Source: an uncultured bacterium (GTDB lineage: Bacteria > Cyanobacteriota > Vampirovibrionia > Gastranaerophilales > Gastranaerophilaceae). Taken from it: 64,000 bases of DNA. Location: assembly GCA_949288725.1 (NCBI GenBank), contig CASELF010000056.1, positions 106,245 through 170,244 of the forward strand, written 5' to 3'. Shown here in pieces: positions 28,301 through 37,826 of this stretch (position 1 is its first letter; every line of letters begins with the position of its first letter). The notes under the pieces were generated by a model that was not told the DNA's origin, ran no database searches, and was given only the letters and a program-made list of their open reading frames with translations. The position numbers were made by a program, and so were the translations under genes.

Positions 28301-28527
28301 TATTGTACATTGGATTTTTTATTTTTTACGATAGATTTAAATTGTTCAATATTATTAAAAATAGTTCTATTTTCATCATAAGATTCAGGTCTTAAGAACC
28401 CAATTTCTAAAATATCGACATTACTATCTTCAAGTTTTTCGGTTATATCCAGAATTTGTTCTTTTCCAAATTCCCAATCATTTATATAACCACCATCTCT
28501 TAACGTACAATCCAATAATTTTATCAT
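25363..28527 (-). CDS. Aldolase-glycosyltransferase-glycosyltransferase fusion protein
   Basis: This 1054-residue protein joins three modules. Residues 1-300 form a DRE-TIM aldolase like 4-hydroxy-2-oxovalerate aldolase: DCTLRDGGY at 6-14 and metal-binding GYHGHNN near 190. Residues about 338-600 resemble a GT-A-type domain (VVAIITANRPEAIQG; RDGLPI). After a basic linker, residues about 700-1000 are a GT2 domain (FIPTYKR, VDNEPYD, LHDDDM). No frameshift is needed; it is one reading frame. It lies between two split transketolase pairs. Stand-alone aldolases of this type occur in surface-glycan loci, but their reaction is not established. Confidence 0.85.
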   Translation of the reverse strand: MIKLLDCTLRDGGYINDWEFGKEQILDITEKLEDSNVDILEIGFLRPESYDENRTIFNNIEQFKSIVKNKKSNVQYALMAEVSNPFPLDKLPPATPEGPDIIRVIVWKKMLKEGFEYCKGIVEKGYKLCVQPARVSQYTDEEFIDMLKLYSTLNPLAIYVVDSWGTMYKDELLHYLNLANANLSPEISVGYHGHNNLMQAFEVACVFCEQNLNRDLIIDASVYGIGRGAGNLNTELFAKWMNEKFSRNYDLEKYTYVFDKYIKKIYEKTKWGYSIPFYITAKYNANPNFAGFFEEEKVSAEIMESAISLLSPEERIIYTKDKAQNALRLANKKKWNKRLVVAIITANRPEAIQGYLEVCAKSFWELGIDLRIFDSSDDNKTKDIVADYSQKYDNVIYDRWDGIYDGYSIDNKVIDAYKEYSNRYEYIWLVRDGLPINIKNCIWGISKYIDMHEDIIVVQETIRDINSVKEKEYHDCSEFFKDQIREIQTLGFSIIKSTFINNVITHQPLNSSNYGLWQPIAFFQYWEDNPINAACWSGSLLLSNPQRTQTSFWSKNLIKQWGKTWYDLVMGLPTIYDKYKAQVLPIETYDFSPFTFENMLTSREFGGFCLTDIIKNRKALSIVANRPIWQLYLVSLIPKCCVSLIKKKVVPYRKKKCYRKNLQSYLRKNNIIDYDTKVDRFEKTKNIKSYLLYEEDNIPEKPFITVFIPTYKRVDLLKEAIDSVINQTPVDFDWDIVIVDNEPYDGFVNKTEKLIRGYKTNKIRYYRNEKNLRPGDNFNRGIYLAKAPWVMMLHDDDMLFPYALEKMKFNIDVLSSNESKSLGAIATSNYVFTYDKNHPEAHKKLIKDVSDWWMKQRSRNKFYKLTRNNIMFTGHIGGSVPTCGAVYNKAAVINQGGFNDDLGISADLILYYQLEKNYRVYQTFDPYGFYRWGCNSMSSRESTHRTIKDNNDFREYVYSQNLFTKIWGSLFRSSIYYEFTKIPLANRKNVSNQYITYADYADIYNKKPNKIAYWLWKKVLFRVYQYHKKIEIRDLRHKFKKYLKTKGEYNGANK

Positions 28528-28543
28528 TTTAACCTCTTACTAA

Positions 28544-29497
28544 CTATCTTAACAACTCTTTTACTTGTGATATAATATTTTCAATAGTAAGTCCATATTT
28601 CTTTCTTAGGAAATCCTCTGAACCTACACAACCATAACAATCATTAATACCTATACCTTTTACCTTTACAGGATATTTTGCAGAAGTTAACTCACATACT
28701 GCACTTGTTAACCCACCCAAAATATTTGCATTCTCACACACAATTATATTTTTTGTTTTTCTGGCACAAGCCAATATCAAATCTTCATCTAATGGTTTAA
28801 TGGTAACCACATCAACAACTTGAGCACTTATTCCATCTTTTTCCAACTCTTTTGCAGCTTCTAATGCTGTAGCAACCATAATTCCACAAGCCACTATAGT
28901 TACATCATTTCCATCCTTTAATAACTTACCTTTACCAATTTCAAATTTTTCATCCGGCATATATATATCTTTTAAATTTCGTCTTGCAGTTCTTATGTAT
29001 GTAACTCCATTTCTATCTTTAGTTAATTTAAGCAAAGCTTTAAACATTGTAGGATCTGATACATCTGCAACACAAGCATTCGGAACTGTTCGCATCATTG
29101 CTACATCCTCAAAAGACATATGTGTGCCACCGTTATTCGTTGCCATAATTCCAGCATCAGAACCTATAATTCGAATACTCTTTTGAGCATATCCAATACT
29201 TAAAAATACTTGATCAAAAATCCTTCGTGATGCAAATGGTGAAAATGAATGAATATATGGCTTAAATCCATTTAAATACATTCCTGCGGCAACACCAACC
29301 ATATTCGCTTCTTGTATTCCACAATTGAAAACATTCTTTGGATAATCCTTCCATAATTGAGCAGTTTTCAAAGAACCCATTAAATCCGCATCTAAATATA
29401 CTACTTTATCATCTTCAGAAAACAATTCTCGCATTGTTTCATTAAAAATCTGAATAGGCTCTTTCTCCGCAACACCACCTGTATATCTTAGTTCCAT
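28544..29497 (-). CDS. Transketolase-like subunit B, copy 1
   Basis: The 317-residue C-terminal half of transketolase has FNCGIQEANMVGVAAGM (catalytic Glu region) and the C-terminal domain ending near YGLTIENII. It overlaps its partner subunit by ten bases. It is closer to classical split transketolases than copy 2 is. It sits directly after rfbH, so a CDP-sugar acceptor is a reasonable inference. Confidence 0.87.
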   Translation of the reverse strand: MELRYTGGVAEKEPIQIFNETMRELFSEDDKVVYLDADLMGSLKTAQLWKDYPKNVFNCGIQEANMVGVAAGMYLNGFKPYIHSFSPFASRRIFDQVFLSIGYAQKSIRIIGSDAGIMATNNGGTHMSFEDVAMMRTVPNACVADVSDPTMFKALLKLTKDRNGVTYIRTARRNLKDIYMPDEKFEIGKGKLLKDGNDVTIVACGIMVATALEAAKELEKDGISAQVVDVVTIKPLDEDLILACARKTKNIIVCENANILGGLTSAVCELTSAKYPVKVKGIGINDCYGCVGSEDFLRKKYGLTIENIISQVKELLR

Positions 29498-30354
29498 TGT
29501 TCTTCCTCCATATCAAGTTCAACTGCTCTTTCTTTAAGCTCTTCTAACACTTTTTCTTTCAAGTCGTCATTGAAACCAAGACAATGATTATTTGGAAGTT
29601 CTTCAATACATTTAGCTCCCCTACCCTTAATAGTTTTCAAAACTATCATTGTAGGTTTTTTATTTGGGGATTCAATAGCAAAATTTATAGCTTTTTGAAT
29701 CGCTAACACATCATCCCCCTTAACTAGCGTACTATTCCATCCAAAAGCCTCAAATTTTTTCATTGGATCGCCTATACTCATAACCTCTTCGACAGATCCA
29801 TCGATTTGCATATTGTTCCAATCAAGAAACGCTATAATATTATCAAGTTTATAATGAGCCGCAAATTGTGCCGCTTCCCAAATTTGCCCTTCCGCAGATT
29901 CGCCATCTCCAATAATACAAAAAACTCTTTGACCGGATTTTTTGATTTTGGCACCTAAAGCAACACCATCTGCTATTGAAAGTCCCTGTCCTAAACTTCC
30001 AGTAGTTGCATCAACACCAGGAACTTTATTCCTGTCACAATGCCCTGGTAATAAAGAGTTTGGATTATTAAGGTTATCCAGTCGCGCATAATCAAAAACG
30101 CCTTTTAGTGCAAGAGTTGCATATAATGCAGGTCCGGCATGCCCTTTGGAAATTATCATAAAATCGCGATTATCCCATTGGGGATTTTTTGGATCAATTC
30201 TTATAAAATCTGTATATATAACAGATAATACATCCGCTAAATCTAATGAGCCACCAATATGCCCCCCTTTATTTGAACTTATGGCGCGAATTATACCCAT
30301 TCTAATTTTTAAAGCATTTTGCTCTAAAGTTTTCTGATTACTTAATGTCATCAT
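29488..30354 (-). CDS. Transketolase-like subunit A, copy 1
   Basis: The 288-residue N-terminal half of transketolase has the HIGGSLDLADVLSV start, GSLGQGLSIADG, and the TPP motif GDGESAEGQIWEA...LDWNNMQIDG. The start overlaps the rfbH stop by four bases. It is the partner of the gene at 28544. Confidence 0.88.
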   Translation of the reverse strand: MMTLSNQKTLEQNALKIRMGIIRAISSNKGGHIGGSLDLADVLSVIYTDFIRIDPKNPQWDNRDFMIISKGHAGPALYATLALKGVFDYARLDNLNNPNSLLPGHCDRNKVPGVDATTGSLGQGLSIADGVALGAKIKKSGQRVFCIIGDGESAEGQIWEAAQFAAHYKLDNIIAFLDWNNMQIDGSVEEVMSIGDPMKKFEAFGWNSTLVKGDDVLAIQKAINFAIESPNKKPTMIVLKTIKGRGAKCIEELPNNHCLGFNDDLKEKVLEELKERAVELDMEEEQWN

Positions 30355-31703
30355 TTATTTTCCTCCACAAATTGATGGATAGTATCAGCAATTCTTGTAA
30401 TTTCTTCTTCTCCCAGTGCAGGGAATGTTCCTACCCAGAATGTATTATTCATAATAAAGTCTGTATTAGGTAACAATTTATAATGTTCATCAGTCAATTC
30501 TTTCGAATTAATTAGTTTTGAATTACCAATTCTTAAATCAACATCATTATCAACTATCATTGGTTGTCTCAAGATATTACCTGCAAACAATTGACGTGTG
30601 CCAACTTTATGACTTTCTAAGTATTCAACCATTTCTTGTTTAGTAAATGGAGCATTATCTTTCACTGAAATCAAGTAACCAAACCAAGAAGGTTTTACAC
30701 CTTCATTAATTTTGGGCAAAATTAAATATTCTTGTAAATCACTTAATTTATCTGTAAGCATTTGAGCATTCTTACGTCTTATTTCTAAAAATTTATCTAA
30801 TTTATCAATTTGAGAACAACCTAAAGCTGCTTGCCAGTCAGTAATTTTCAAATTAAACCCAATATGAGAATATGTGTATTTATGATCATATCCAAATGGA
30901 AGATTACCCAATTGTTGAGAGAATCTCTTTCCACAAACGCCATCACGACCTGGAGGACAGCAACAATCTCTTCCCCAATCTCTAAATGACATTATTATTT
31001 TATACAATTGCGGATCATTTGTTACAACAGCACCACCTTCCCCCATTGTTAAGTGGTGAGCCGGATAGAAACTGAATGTACCGATATGACCTATTGTTCC
31101 TATTTTCTTACCTTTATACTCGCCGCCTAAAGCATCACAACTATCTTCAATTACCCATAGATTATATTTTTTTGCAAGAGACATAATCTTGTCTAAATCA
31201 TAACTATTGCCTAACGTATGAGCCAAAAATATTGCTTTTGTCTTTGGCGTAATTGCTTCTTCAATTTTATCAGCATCTATATTATATGTTCCTATTTCAC
31301 AATCAATAAACACAGGAACCATTCCTTGTTGAATAATCGGATTGATTGTAGTTGGGAACCCAGCAGCTACAGAAATAACCTCATCACCCTTTTTCAAAGC
31401 TCTATCGCCTAATTTATGAGAGGTTAAAGCCGAAAAGGCAAGTAAATTAGCACTTGAACCTGAATTTGTTGAAAGCGCATATTTTACTCCTAGATATTTT
31501 GCAAACTTTGTTTCAAACTCCTTATTAAATCTACCAGAAGTCAACCACATATCTAAAGAGGCATCAATCATATTCAGTAATTCCTCTTCGCCTAAAAGTT
31601 TTCCACTCGGTGGAATATAATCAAAGGTTTTCTTTTTCCCATATACTTCTTTATAATATTCTTTTGCCGCTTCTTTTACTTTATTGCGTAATTCTTGTTC
31701 CAT
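30351..31703 (-). CDS. rfbH: CDP-4-dehydro-6-deoxyglucose 3-dehydrase (E1)
   Basis: This 450-residue PMP-dependent, 2Fe-2S dehydrase removes the 3-hydroxyl of CDP-4-keto-6-deoxyglucose. The diagnostic His in place of the aminotransferase Lys is seen in FYPAHHLTMGEGG, and the Fe-S cysteines lie in DCCCPPGRDGVCG. It overlaps rfbG by 28 bases. An E3-type reductase partner is not found in the window. Confidence 0.94.
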   Translation of the reverse strand: MEQELRNKVKEAAKEYYKEVYGKKKTFDYIPPSGKLLGEEELLNMIDASLDMWLTSGRFNKEFETKFAKYLGVKYALSTNSGSSANLLAFSALTSHKLGDRALKKGDEVISVAAGFPTTINPIIQQGMVPVFIDCEIGTYNIDADKIEEAITPKTKAIFLAHTLGNSYDLDKIMSLAKKYNLWVIEDSCDALGGEYKGKKIGTIGHIGTFSFYPAHHLTMGEGGAVVTNDPQLYKIIMSFRDWGRDCCCPPGRDGVCGKRFSQQLGNLPFGYDHKYTYSHIGFNLKITDWQAALGCSQIDKLDKFLEIRRKNAQMLTDKLSDLQEYLILPKINEGVKPSWFGYLISVKDNAPFTKQEMVEYLESHKVGTRQLFAGNILRQPMIVDNDVDLRIGNSKLINSKELTDEHYKLLPNTDFIMNNTFWVGTFPALGEEEITRIADTIHQFVEENK

Positions 31704-32764
31704 TTTATACTCTCCTCATATTCTTTTATTTGATTTAATGTATACACATACATATCAGTATCTTTTTGGTAAAAATGTTTATACCAATCAACTGTTCTTT
31801 CAATTGCTAAATCTGCCGTATATGTTGGAGTCCAACCTAATACTTGCTCTGCTTTTTCAATATTCAACATTAAAAGATTTGCTTCATGCAAATTATCTTT
31901 TTTATGAACAATAACTTCACCCCTGCCATAATTTTCAACAACTTTTTGAGCAACTTCGGCAACCCTTAAAACACTTTCTTCTCTTGGTCCAAAATTAAAT
32001 CCTTCAGCATATTTTTTGCCATCTTCCAAAAGTTTTTGTCCCAATAACAAATATCCGGATAAAGGTTCTAAAACATGCTGCCAAGGTCTGACTGCTATAG
32101 GGTTTCTGATTTCAATTTTCTGTCCTGAATTGATATATCTTACACAATCAGGAATTAATCTATCTAAAGCCCAATCGCCACCACCTATAACATTTCCGGC
32201 TCTTGCTGTGGCCATTGCATAGCCTTCTTCACCTTGCAAAAATGAACGGCGGTATGAAGATGACATAATTTCTACGCAGCCCTTAGATGATGAATACATA
32301 TCATATCCACCCATAGGCTCATCTTCTCGATATCCCCTATTTATCTCTTTATTTTCATAACATTTGTCTGTTGTAACATTTACAAAGGCTTTAATTCCTT
32401 TACATTTTCTGGCGGCTTCTAATACATTTAAGGTTCCAATAACATTGGTCTTATAGGTTAATACAGGTTCTGAATATGATAACCTTACTAATGGCTGAGC
32501 GGCCAAATGAAATATAATATCAGGTTTAAATTCTTCAACACTTGCCTCTAACCTTTCAACATCAAGAATATCTCCATATATAGATTTCTTTATTTTATTT
32601 TCGATATTTAATTCAGCAAACATTGAAGGTTCCGTATTAGGTTTGAGTGAATATCCACAAACTTCTGCACCAAGCATTGTTAACCAAAGAGCTAACCAAC
32701 TCCCTTTAAATCCGGTATGTCCTGTTAAAAAAACTTTCTTTCCTTTATATATATTATTAAACAT
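31676..32764 (-). CDS. rfbG: CDP-glucose 4,6-dehydratase
   Basis: The 362-residue extended SDR has the family-specific GHTGFKGSWLALWL start, HLAAQPLVRLSY and YSSSKGCVEI (Tyr and Lys). It converts CDP-glucose to CDP-4-keto-6-deoxyglucose. Its start overlaps rfbF by eight bases. Confidence 0.95.
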   Translation of the reverse strand: MFNNIYKGKKVFLTGHTGFKGSWLALWLTMLGAEVCGYSLKPNTEPSMFAELNIENKIKKSIYGDILDVERLEASVEEFKPDIIFHLAAQPLVRLSYSEPVLTYKTNVIGTLNVLEAARKCKGIKAFVNVTTDKCYENKEINRGYREDEPMGGYDMYSSSKGCVEIMSSSYRRSFLQGEEGYAMATARAGNVIGGGDWALDRLIPDCVRYINSGQKIEIRNPIAVRPWQHVLEPLSGYLLLGQKLLEDGKKYAEGFNFGPREESVLRVAEVAQKVVENYGRGEVIVHKKDNLHEANLLMLNIEKAEQVLGWTPTYTADLAIERTVDWYKHFYQKDTDMYVYTLNQIKEYEESIKWNKNYAIK

Positions 32765-33557
32765 TTACAACCTCTTTATTTAACCACACTGCCCAAGGTG
32801 CTTTACCTTTTAACCACATTTCAGTTAATTCAGTCTTACACTTTAATGTATCCATTGGATGCCAAAAACCATTATGCTTGTAAGAATTTAGCATTCCATC
32901 TTTCGCAAGTCGCTCTAATGGTTCACGTTCAAAGATAACATCATTTCTATTTGGTTCAATATAATCAAAGACTTGTGGTTCACAAACCATAAAACCACCA
33001 TTTATCCAATTACCATCGCCTTGCGGTTTTTCTAAAAAACTCTTTATTGTTCCATCAGGAGTGATATCTAAAGCCCCAAACTTACCAGATGGTTTCACTG
33101 CTGTTAATGTTAAGTATTTATTACTATTTTGATGATGCTTTATAAGTTCTTTTATATTAACATCAGCAACCCCATCACCATAAGTTAACAAGAATGGCTC
33201 ATTCCCGACATATTTTTGCGCTTTTTTAATTCTACTACCAGTCATTGTTTCTTGACCGGTATATAGCATAGTCACCTTCCATGGTTCTGTTTGTATTCTG
33301 TGTATTTCAACAGAATTATTTAGCATATCAACAGTAACATCAGAATATTGTTGGTAATAATGAATAAAATAATCCTTGATAACATGAGATTTATAACCTG
33401 TTAATATTATAAATTCATTAAAACCATAATATGAATATATTTTCATAATATGCCATAAAATAGGTCTACCCCCAATTTCAACCATTGGTTTGGGAATTAA
33501 TCTGGTTTCTTCTGATAATCTAGTGCCTAATCCACCTGCCAAAATTACGACTTTCAC
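32757..33557 (-). CDS. rfbF: Glucose-1-phosphate cytidylyltransferase
   Basis: The 266-residue nucleotidyltransferase begins VVILAGGLGTRLSEET and has KPMVEIGGRPILWHI and FLLTYGDGVADV. This pattern is specific for CDP-glucose formation, the entry step of the CDP-dideoxyhexose pathway. It overlaps the upstream glycosyltransferase by four bases (ATGA). Confidence 0.95.
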   Translation of the reverse strand: MKVVILAGGLGTRLSEETRLIPKPMVEIGGRPILWHIMKIYSYYGFNEFIILTGYKSHVIKDYFIHYYQQYSDVTVDMLNNSVEIHRIQTEPWKVTMLYTGQETMTGSRIKKAQKYVGNEPFLLTYGDGVADVNIKELIKHHQNSNKYLTLTAVKPSGKFGALDITPDGTIKSFLEKPQGDGNWINGGFMVCEPQVFDYIEPNRNDVIFEREPLERLAKDGMLNSYKHNGFWHPMDTLKCKTELTEMWLKGKAPWAVWLNKEVVNV

Positions 33558-34566
33558 TGGTCGATACCTCCTAAATATATTTTCTGTTTTTTAAATCTCT
33601 CTATTTGTAAAATTTTCTTCAAAATGTGATTAACTGGAATCAAAAATTTTCCATAAAATTTACTCATTAAATATGTATATTTAGTAATTGCTTGTTTTTC
33701 ATATCCCATTTTTAATAATTCAGTTAATGTAATATCCTCATAACAACCGAAATAATTATACATATTTCTAAACCAATAATAGGAAAAAACATTCAAATAC
33801 AAATTCCCTAAAAAAATATGTTTTAATTTATCTTTGAAATACAAGTTGTTAGCAATAATCTCACTTGCATACAATTTTTTCACATGAGATTCTTGATCAC
33901 TATGGGCTCTGTAATTATACATTTTATTTTCGATAAAAACACCATAACCGTTATTAGTTAATGTTTCTACAACCATATCCATATCCGCAATTGTACCTGC
34001 AGATTTTATCGTTTCAGTAATATTTAGATTTTTTAAATTTTGCGTTTTGTATATTACACATGGAAAAACTAAATGAGAAGACCCCTTATTTATGTATATA
34101 TGCTTAATAAAATCTTGTTTTTCATATAATTTATATGATACAGAACCAAAAGGTTCTAAATTGACATTATTTTCATCTATAAAACTATTTATTTTAGTAT
34201 AAATTAAATCAATATTACTATGTTTTTCTATAATCTTTAAAACTGCTTCAATATATTGAGGATGCAAAATATCATCATCATGAAATATCATCACATATTT
34301 TTTACTTGCTAAAGATACTGCTTTTAAAAAAATATTAAACGGTCCAATATTTATAGACTCTTTTATATATATAATATTATTATTTTTTGTTTGAACCTCT
34401 TTTATATAATCTTCTGTACCATCCGAACTTCCATTATCTAAAACAGTAATATTGAAGCCTTTTACAGATTGAACCAATGCACTATGTAAAGCCCTTTTTA
34501 AATAATCAATTCGATTGTAAGTTATAATAAATATTTCAAATTCATTTATTAATTCTGATATTTCCA

Positions 34567-34567
<1 letters not shown>
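33554..34567 (-). CDS. Family 2 glycosyltransferase
   Basis: The 337-residue protein has a GT-A fold: IFIITYNRIDYLKRAL, VLDNGSSDGT and FHDDDILH (metal-binding DDD). The C-terminal 120 residues are basic and aromatic, probably membrane-associated. It shares one base with the upstream glycosyltransferase stop. It likely adds one sugar of the repeat unit. Confidence 0.87.
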
Positions 34568-35643
<1,076 letters not shown>

Positions 35644-35648
35644 ATAAT

Positions 35649-36179
35649 TTATAAAGTTACCCCTTCTCGATATCGTAAATTCATATTCTCCTGGACATCT
35701 ATAAATTTAAACGCTACACTCACTGCGTGCTGATTAAATAACCACATTAAATATGAAATATCTTTGTATTTTTCATAATAATGATACGCAAAGGTTTTTC
35801 GCCAAGATGAAACTGAATATTTATCATTAAGTCCAAGTTCTGAACAAACAGTCTTAAAAGAATAAAATACCGTTGTTCTATCCAATTTTTTGCCCCTACT
35901 ATTTCTAAATACATAGGAATCCATTGGTAATCCTTCTATTACCAATGAGATAAGACCCAAAATTTCATCGTTTAAAGGTAATGATTTCTGTTTCTCTAAT
36001 ATTAAATAATATTTGCCCTTTACATCTTTAACCTTTAAATTTAATAAATCTCTTAAATCCATACCCGTATTTATTGCAAGTGTAAATAACAAGAGATCTT
36101 GTATTCTATTACTCTTTTTATAAAACTCTTTAATTAAATATATCTCTTCAACACTCTTTATCGGTATGCTTGTTCCCAT
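35649..36179 (-). CDS. Catalytically degenerate tyrosine-recombinase-like protein, first gene of the glycan operon
   Basis: This 176-residue protein is a paralogue of the intact recombinase at 36412-36951 (shared YHYY-x2-YKDI and related blocks). It keeps the box I Arg43 and box II Arg127, but the box II His is Ser124, the third His is Gln150 and the Tyr nucleophile is Phe159. It should not cleave DNA. The frame is intact, with no stops, and it lies five bases upstream of a glycosyltransferase gene whose ribosome site it contains. It may bind the same DNA as its paralogue and act as a regulator. It lacks the N-terminal core-binding domain of long integrases. Confidence 0.8.
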   Translation of the reverse strand: MGTSIPIKSVEEIYLIKEFYKKSNRIQDLLLFTLAINTGMDLRDLLNLKVKDVKGKYYLILEKQKSLPLNDEILGLISLVIEGLPMDSYVFRNSRGKKLDRTTVFYSFKTVCSELGLNDKYSVSSWRKTFAYHYYEKYKDISYLMWLFNQHAVSVAFKFIDVQENMNLRYREGVTL

Positions 36180-36224
36180 CTCTTCTTTTTACCTTTAGTA
36201 AGCATAGTCACTTTTATTAAGTCT

Positions 36225-36387
36225 TATACATTTTTACAAAATTATATAGAAACTAGTTGTGACAATTATTTTAAGGAACATATTTTTTATTATTACAATT
36301 TTTAATACAAATAAAACTTTTTATTTTGTTTGTAATATAATGTTTCTATCGAAAAATAAGAACTATACATTTTTGTAAAAATGTATA
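36225..36387. repeat. 17-bp inverted repeat flanking the region between two recombinase genes
   Basis: An exact 17-bp arm at 36225-36241 recurs in inverted orientation at 36371-36387, enclosing 129 bp of AT-rich DNA. A second, 8-bp inverted pair (ATAGAAAC at 36246-36253; GTTTCTAT at 36342-36349) lies inside. The right arm is also part of a terminator hairpin. TATAAT-like boxes occur inside on both strands (plus 36336-36341; minus 36246-36241). This could be an invertible promoter segment, or a terminator with an incidental copy. Confidence 0.55.
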
Positions 36388-36399
36388 GTTCTTATTTTT
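36352..36399. terminator. Very long terminator hairpin after the intact recombinase gene
   Basis: A 23-bp perfect stem (36352-36374 with 36377-36399) has only two loop bases and A and T runs at the ends. It would end the minus-strand recombinase transcript before the glycan operon. Its palindromic core could also be a recombinase binding site. Confidence 0.75.
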
Positions 36400-36411
36400 T
36401 ACAATAATTAT

Positions 36412-36951
36412 TTATAGAATAAATTTATTATAACTTTCATTAATCTGCTCTTGTTCGATTCCTATATACCTTAAAGTGACCATTTGATTAGAATGATTAA
36501 AAATTTTTTGAAGCATAGCAATATCCTTATATCTTTTATAATAATGATAACCAAAGGTTTTTCTTAATGTATGAGTACCGAAATTCTCTTCTAAATGTGC
36601 TATTTCACAAGCATTCCTAATTGCATAATATGCAGTAACTCTCCCCAACCTATTTTTAAATTTAGTCATAAACAATGGTTCATCATCAGAACGATTTTTA
36701 GTAAAATTTGCAAACATTGGTTTTAACTTTGAATTTATAGGAAATTTTTTAAACTTACCAGTTTTCTTTTCTGTTAACTGTATATAATTTTTCCCCCTAA
36801 CATCTTTAACATTCAAAGATAAAATATCTGAAATTCTCAACCCACAATTTGTACCTATTGTAAAAAATAATAAATCTCTTGGATTTTTAGCTAAAATTTT
36901 TTCTACCTTTTTTAAATCATTCAAACTTCTGATAGGTTCAACAGTAGCCAT
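36412..36951 (-). CDS. Small tyrosine recombinase, catalytic domain only
   Basis: The 179-residue protein has all the catalytic residues I can look for: Arg39 (CGLRISD), His127 and Arg130 (HTLRKTF), His153 (FNHSNQ) and Tyr162 (RYIGIE). At this length it has no N-terminal core-binding domain, like FimB/FimE-type inversion recombinases. It lies directly upstream of the glycan operon on the same strand. An AAAGGAG precedes the ATG. Confidence 0.85.
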   Translation of the reverse strand: MATVEPIRSLNDLKKVEKILAKNPRDLLFFTIGTNCGLRISDILSLNVKDVRGKNYIQLTEKKTGKFKKFPINSKLKPMFANFTKNRSDDEPLFMTKFKNRLGRVTAYYAIRNACEIAHLEENFGTHTLRKTFGYHYYKRYKDIAMLQKIFNHSNQMVTLRYIGIEQEQINESYNKFIL

Positions 36952-37163
36952 AAAAATTCTCCTTTCATTTTCATTTCGTTTAAATTTAATTCCAACATAT
37001 TATCTACTGTATTTAAGTTTCAAAAATATTTTTGGACAAAAATAAAATTATGAACAATTTATCGTATTTAAAGTTTTGTAACAAATTCTCCAAATTTTGA
37101 AAATCATATATCTCCATATACTTTATATCTATAGAAGAGAGTTAATAGACGGAGAGTATAGAT

Positions 37164-37460
37164 ATGGTAAAAATTTCTCAAATTATAATGGGCAAAATCA
37201 CTTATACAAAAGAAAAACAAACTACAAGAGTTCCTAAAGAGATTTTACAAACTTTTCAGCCAACTGGAAAATCTGACTATACAAAAATCACAAAAGAACC
37301 CAAATATGCAACTCAAATAAATGATTTGAGAATGAAATATACCAATATAGAACCTGAACATTATATTGCTGAGGCGAAAAATAATGGGTTTAGAACACTG
37401 ACAATTACTGATGAAGATTATACAAATTTGGGCGCAAAATGGGACGAAATACCGGCTTAA
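37164..37460 (+). CDS. Hypothetical protein
   Basis: This 98-residue basic protein has no family, signal peptide or membrane segment that I recognise. A good GGAGAG site eight bases upstream supports the start, and a strong terminator follows. It stands alone between the intact recombinase (divergent) and rpmA (convergent). The 212 bp upstream hold no other feature that I can support. Confidence 0.65.
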   Translation: MVKISQIIMGKITYTKEKQTTRVPKEILQTFQPTGKSDYTKITKEPKYATQINDLRMKYTNIEPEHYIAEAKNNGFRTLTITDEDYTNLGAKWDEIPA

Positions 37461-37479
37461 AATTTATTGATTAATACAA

Positions 37480-37510
37480 AAAAGAGTCAGGATAATATCC
37501 TGACTCTTTT
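37480..37510. terminator. Bidirectional terminator between the hypothetical gene and rpmA
   Basis: A 14-bp perfect stem (37480-37493 with 37497-37510) with a 3-base loop has A and T runs at its outer ends. Confidence 0.88.
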
Positions 37511-37525
37511 CGCATATTATTACTT

Positions 37526-37780
37526 TTACGCAGAGTAAACACTTACTTGTTTTCTGTCTCTTCGGTGAGGTTCAAACTTAACAACACCGTCAATCAATGC
37601 AAATAATGTATCATCAGAACCGATACCAACATTGTTACCAGGGTGAATTTTTGTACCTCTTTGACGAACAAGAATATTACCTGCTTTAACAGCTTCACCA
37701 CCGAACTTTTTAACGCCTAAACGCTTAGCTTCGGAGTCACGGCCGTTACGGGTAGATCCCATACCTTTCTTATGTGCCAT
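37526..37780 (-). CDS. rpmA: 50S ribosomal protein L27
   Basis: The 84-residue protein starts [20 protein letters not shown] and has the [13 protein letters not shown] signature. It has no Firmicutes-type cleavable N-terminal extension. It follows rplU with a 46-base gap, the normal order. A Shine-Dalgarno GGAG precedes the ATG. Confidence 0.98.
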   Translation of the reverse strand: MAHKKGMGSTRNGRDSEAKRLGVKKFGGEAVKAGNILVRQRGTKIHPGNNVGIGSDDTLFALIDGVVKFEPHRRDRKQVSVYSA

Positions 37781-37826
37781 TTTTCATTTCTCCTTTTCTT
37801 TTGTACTTATAACGATTTTAGACTAC

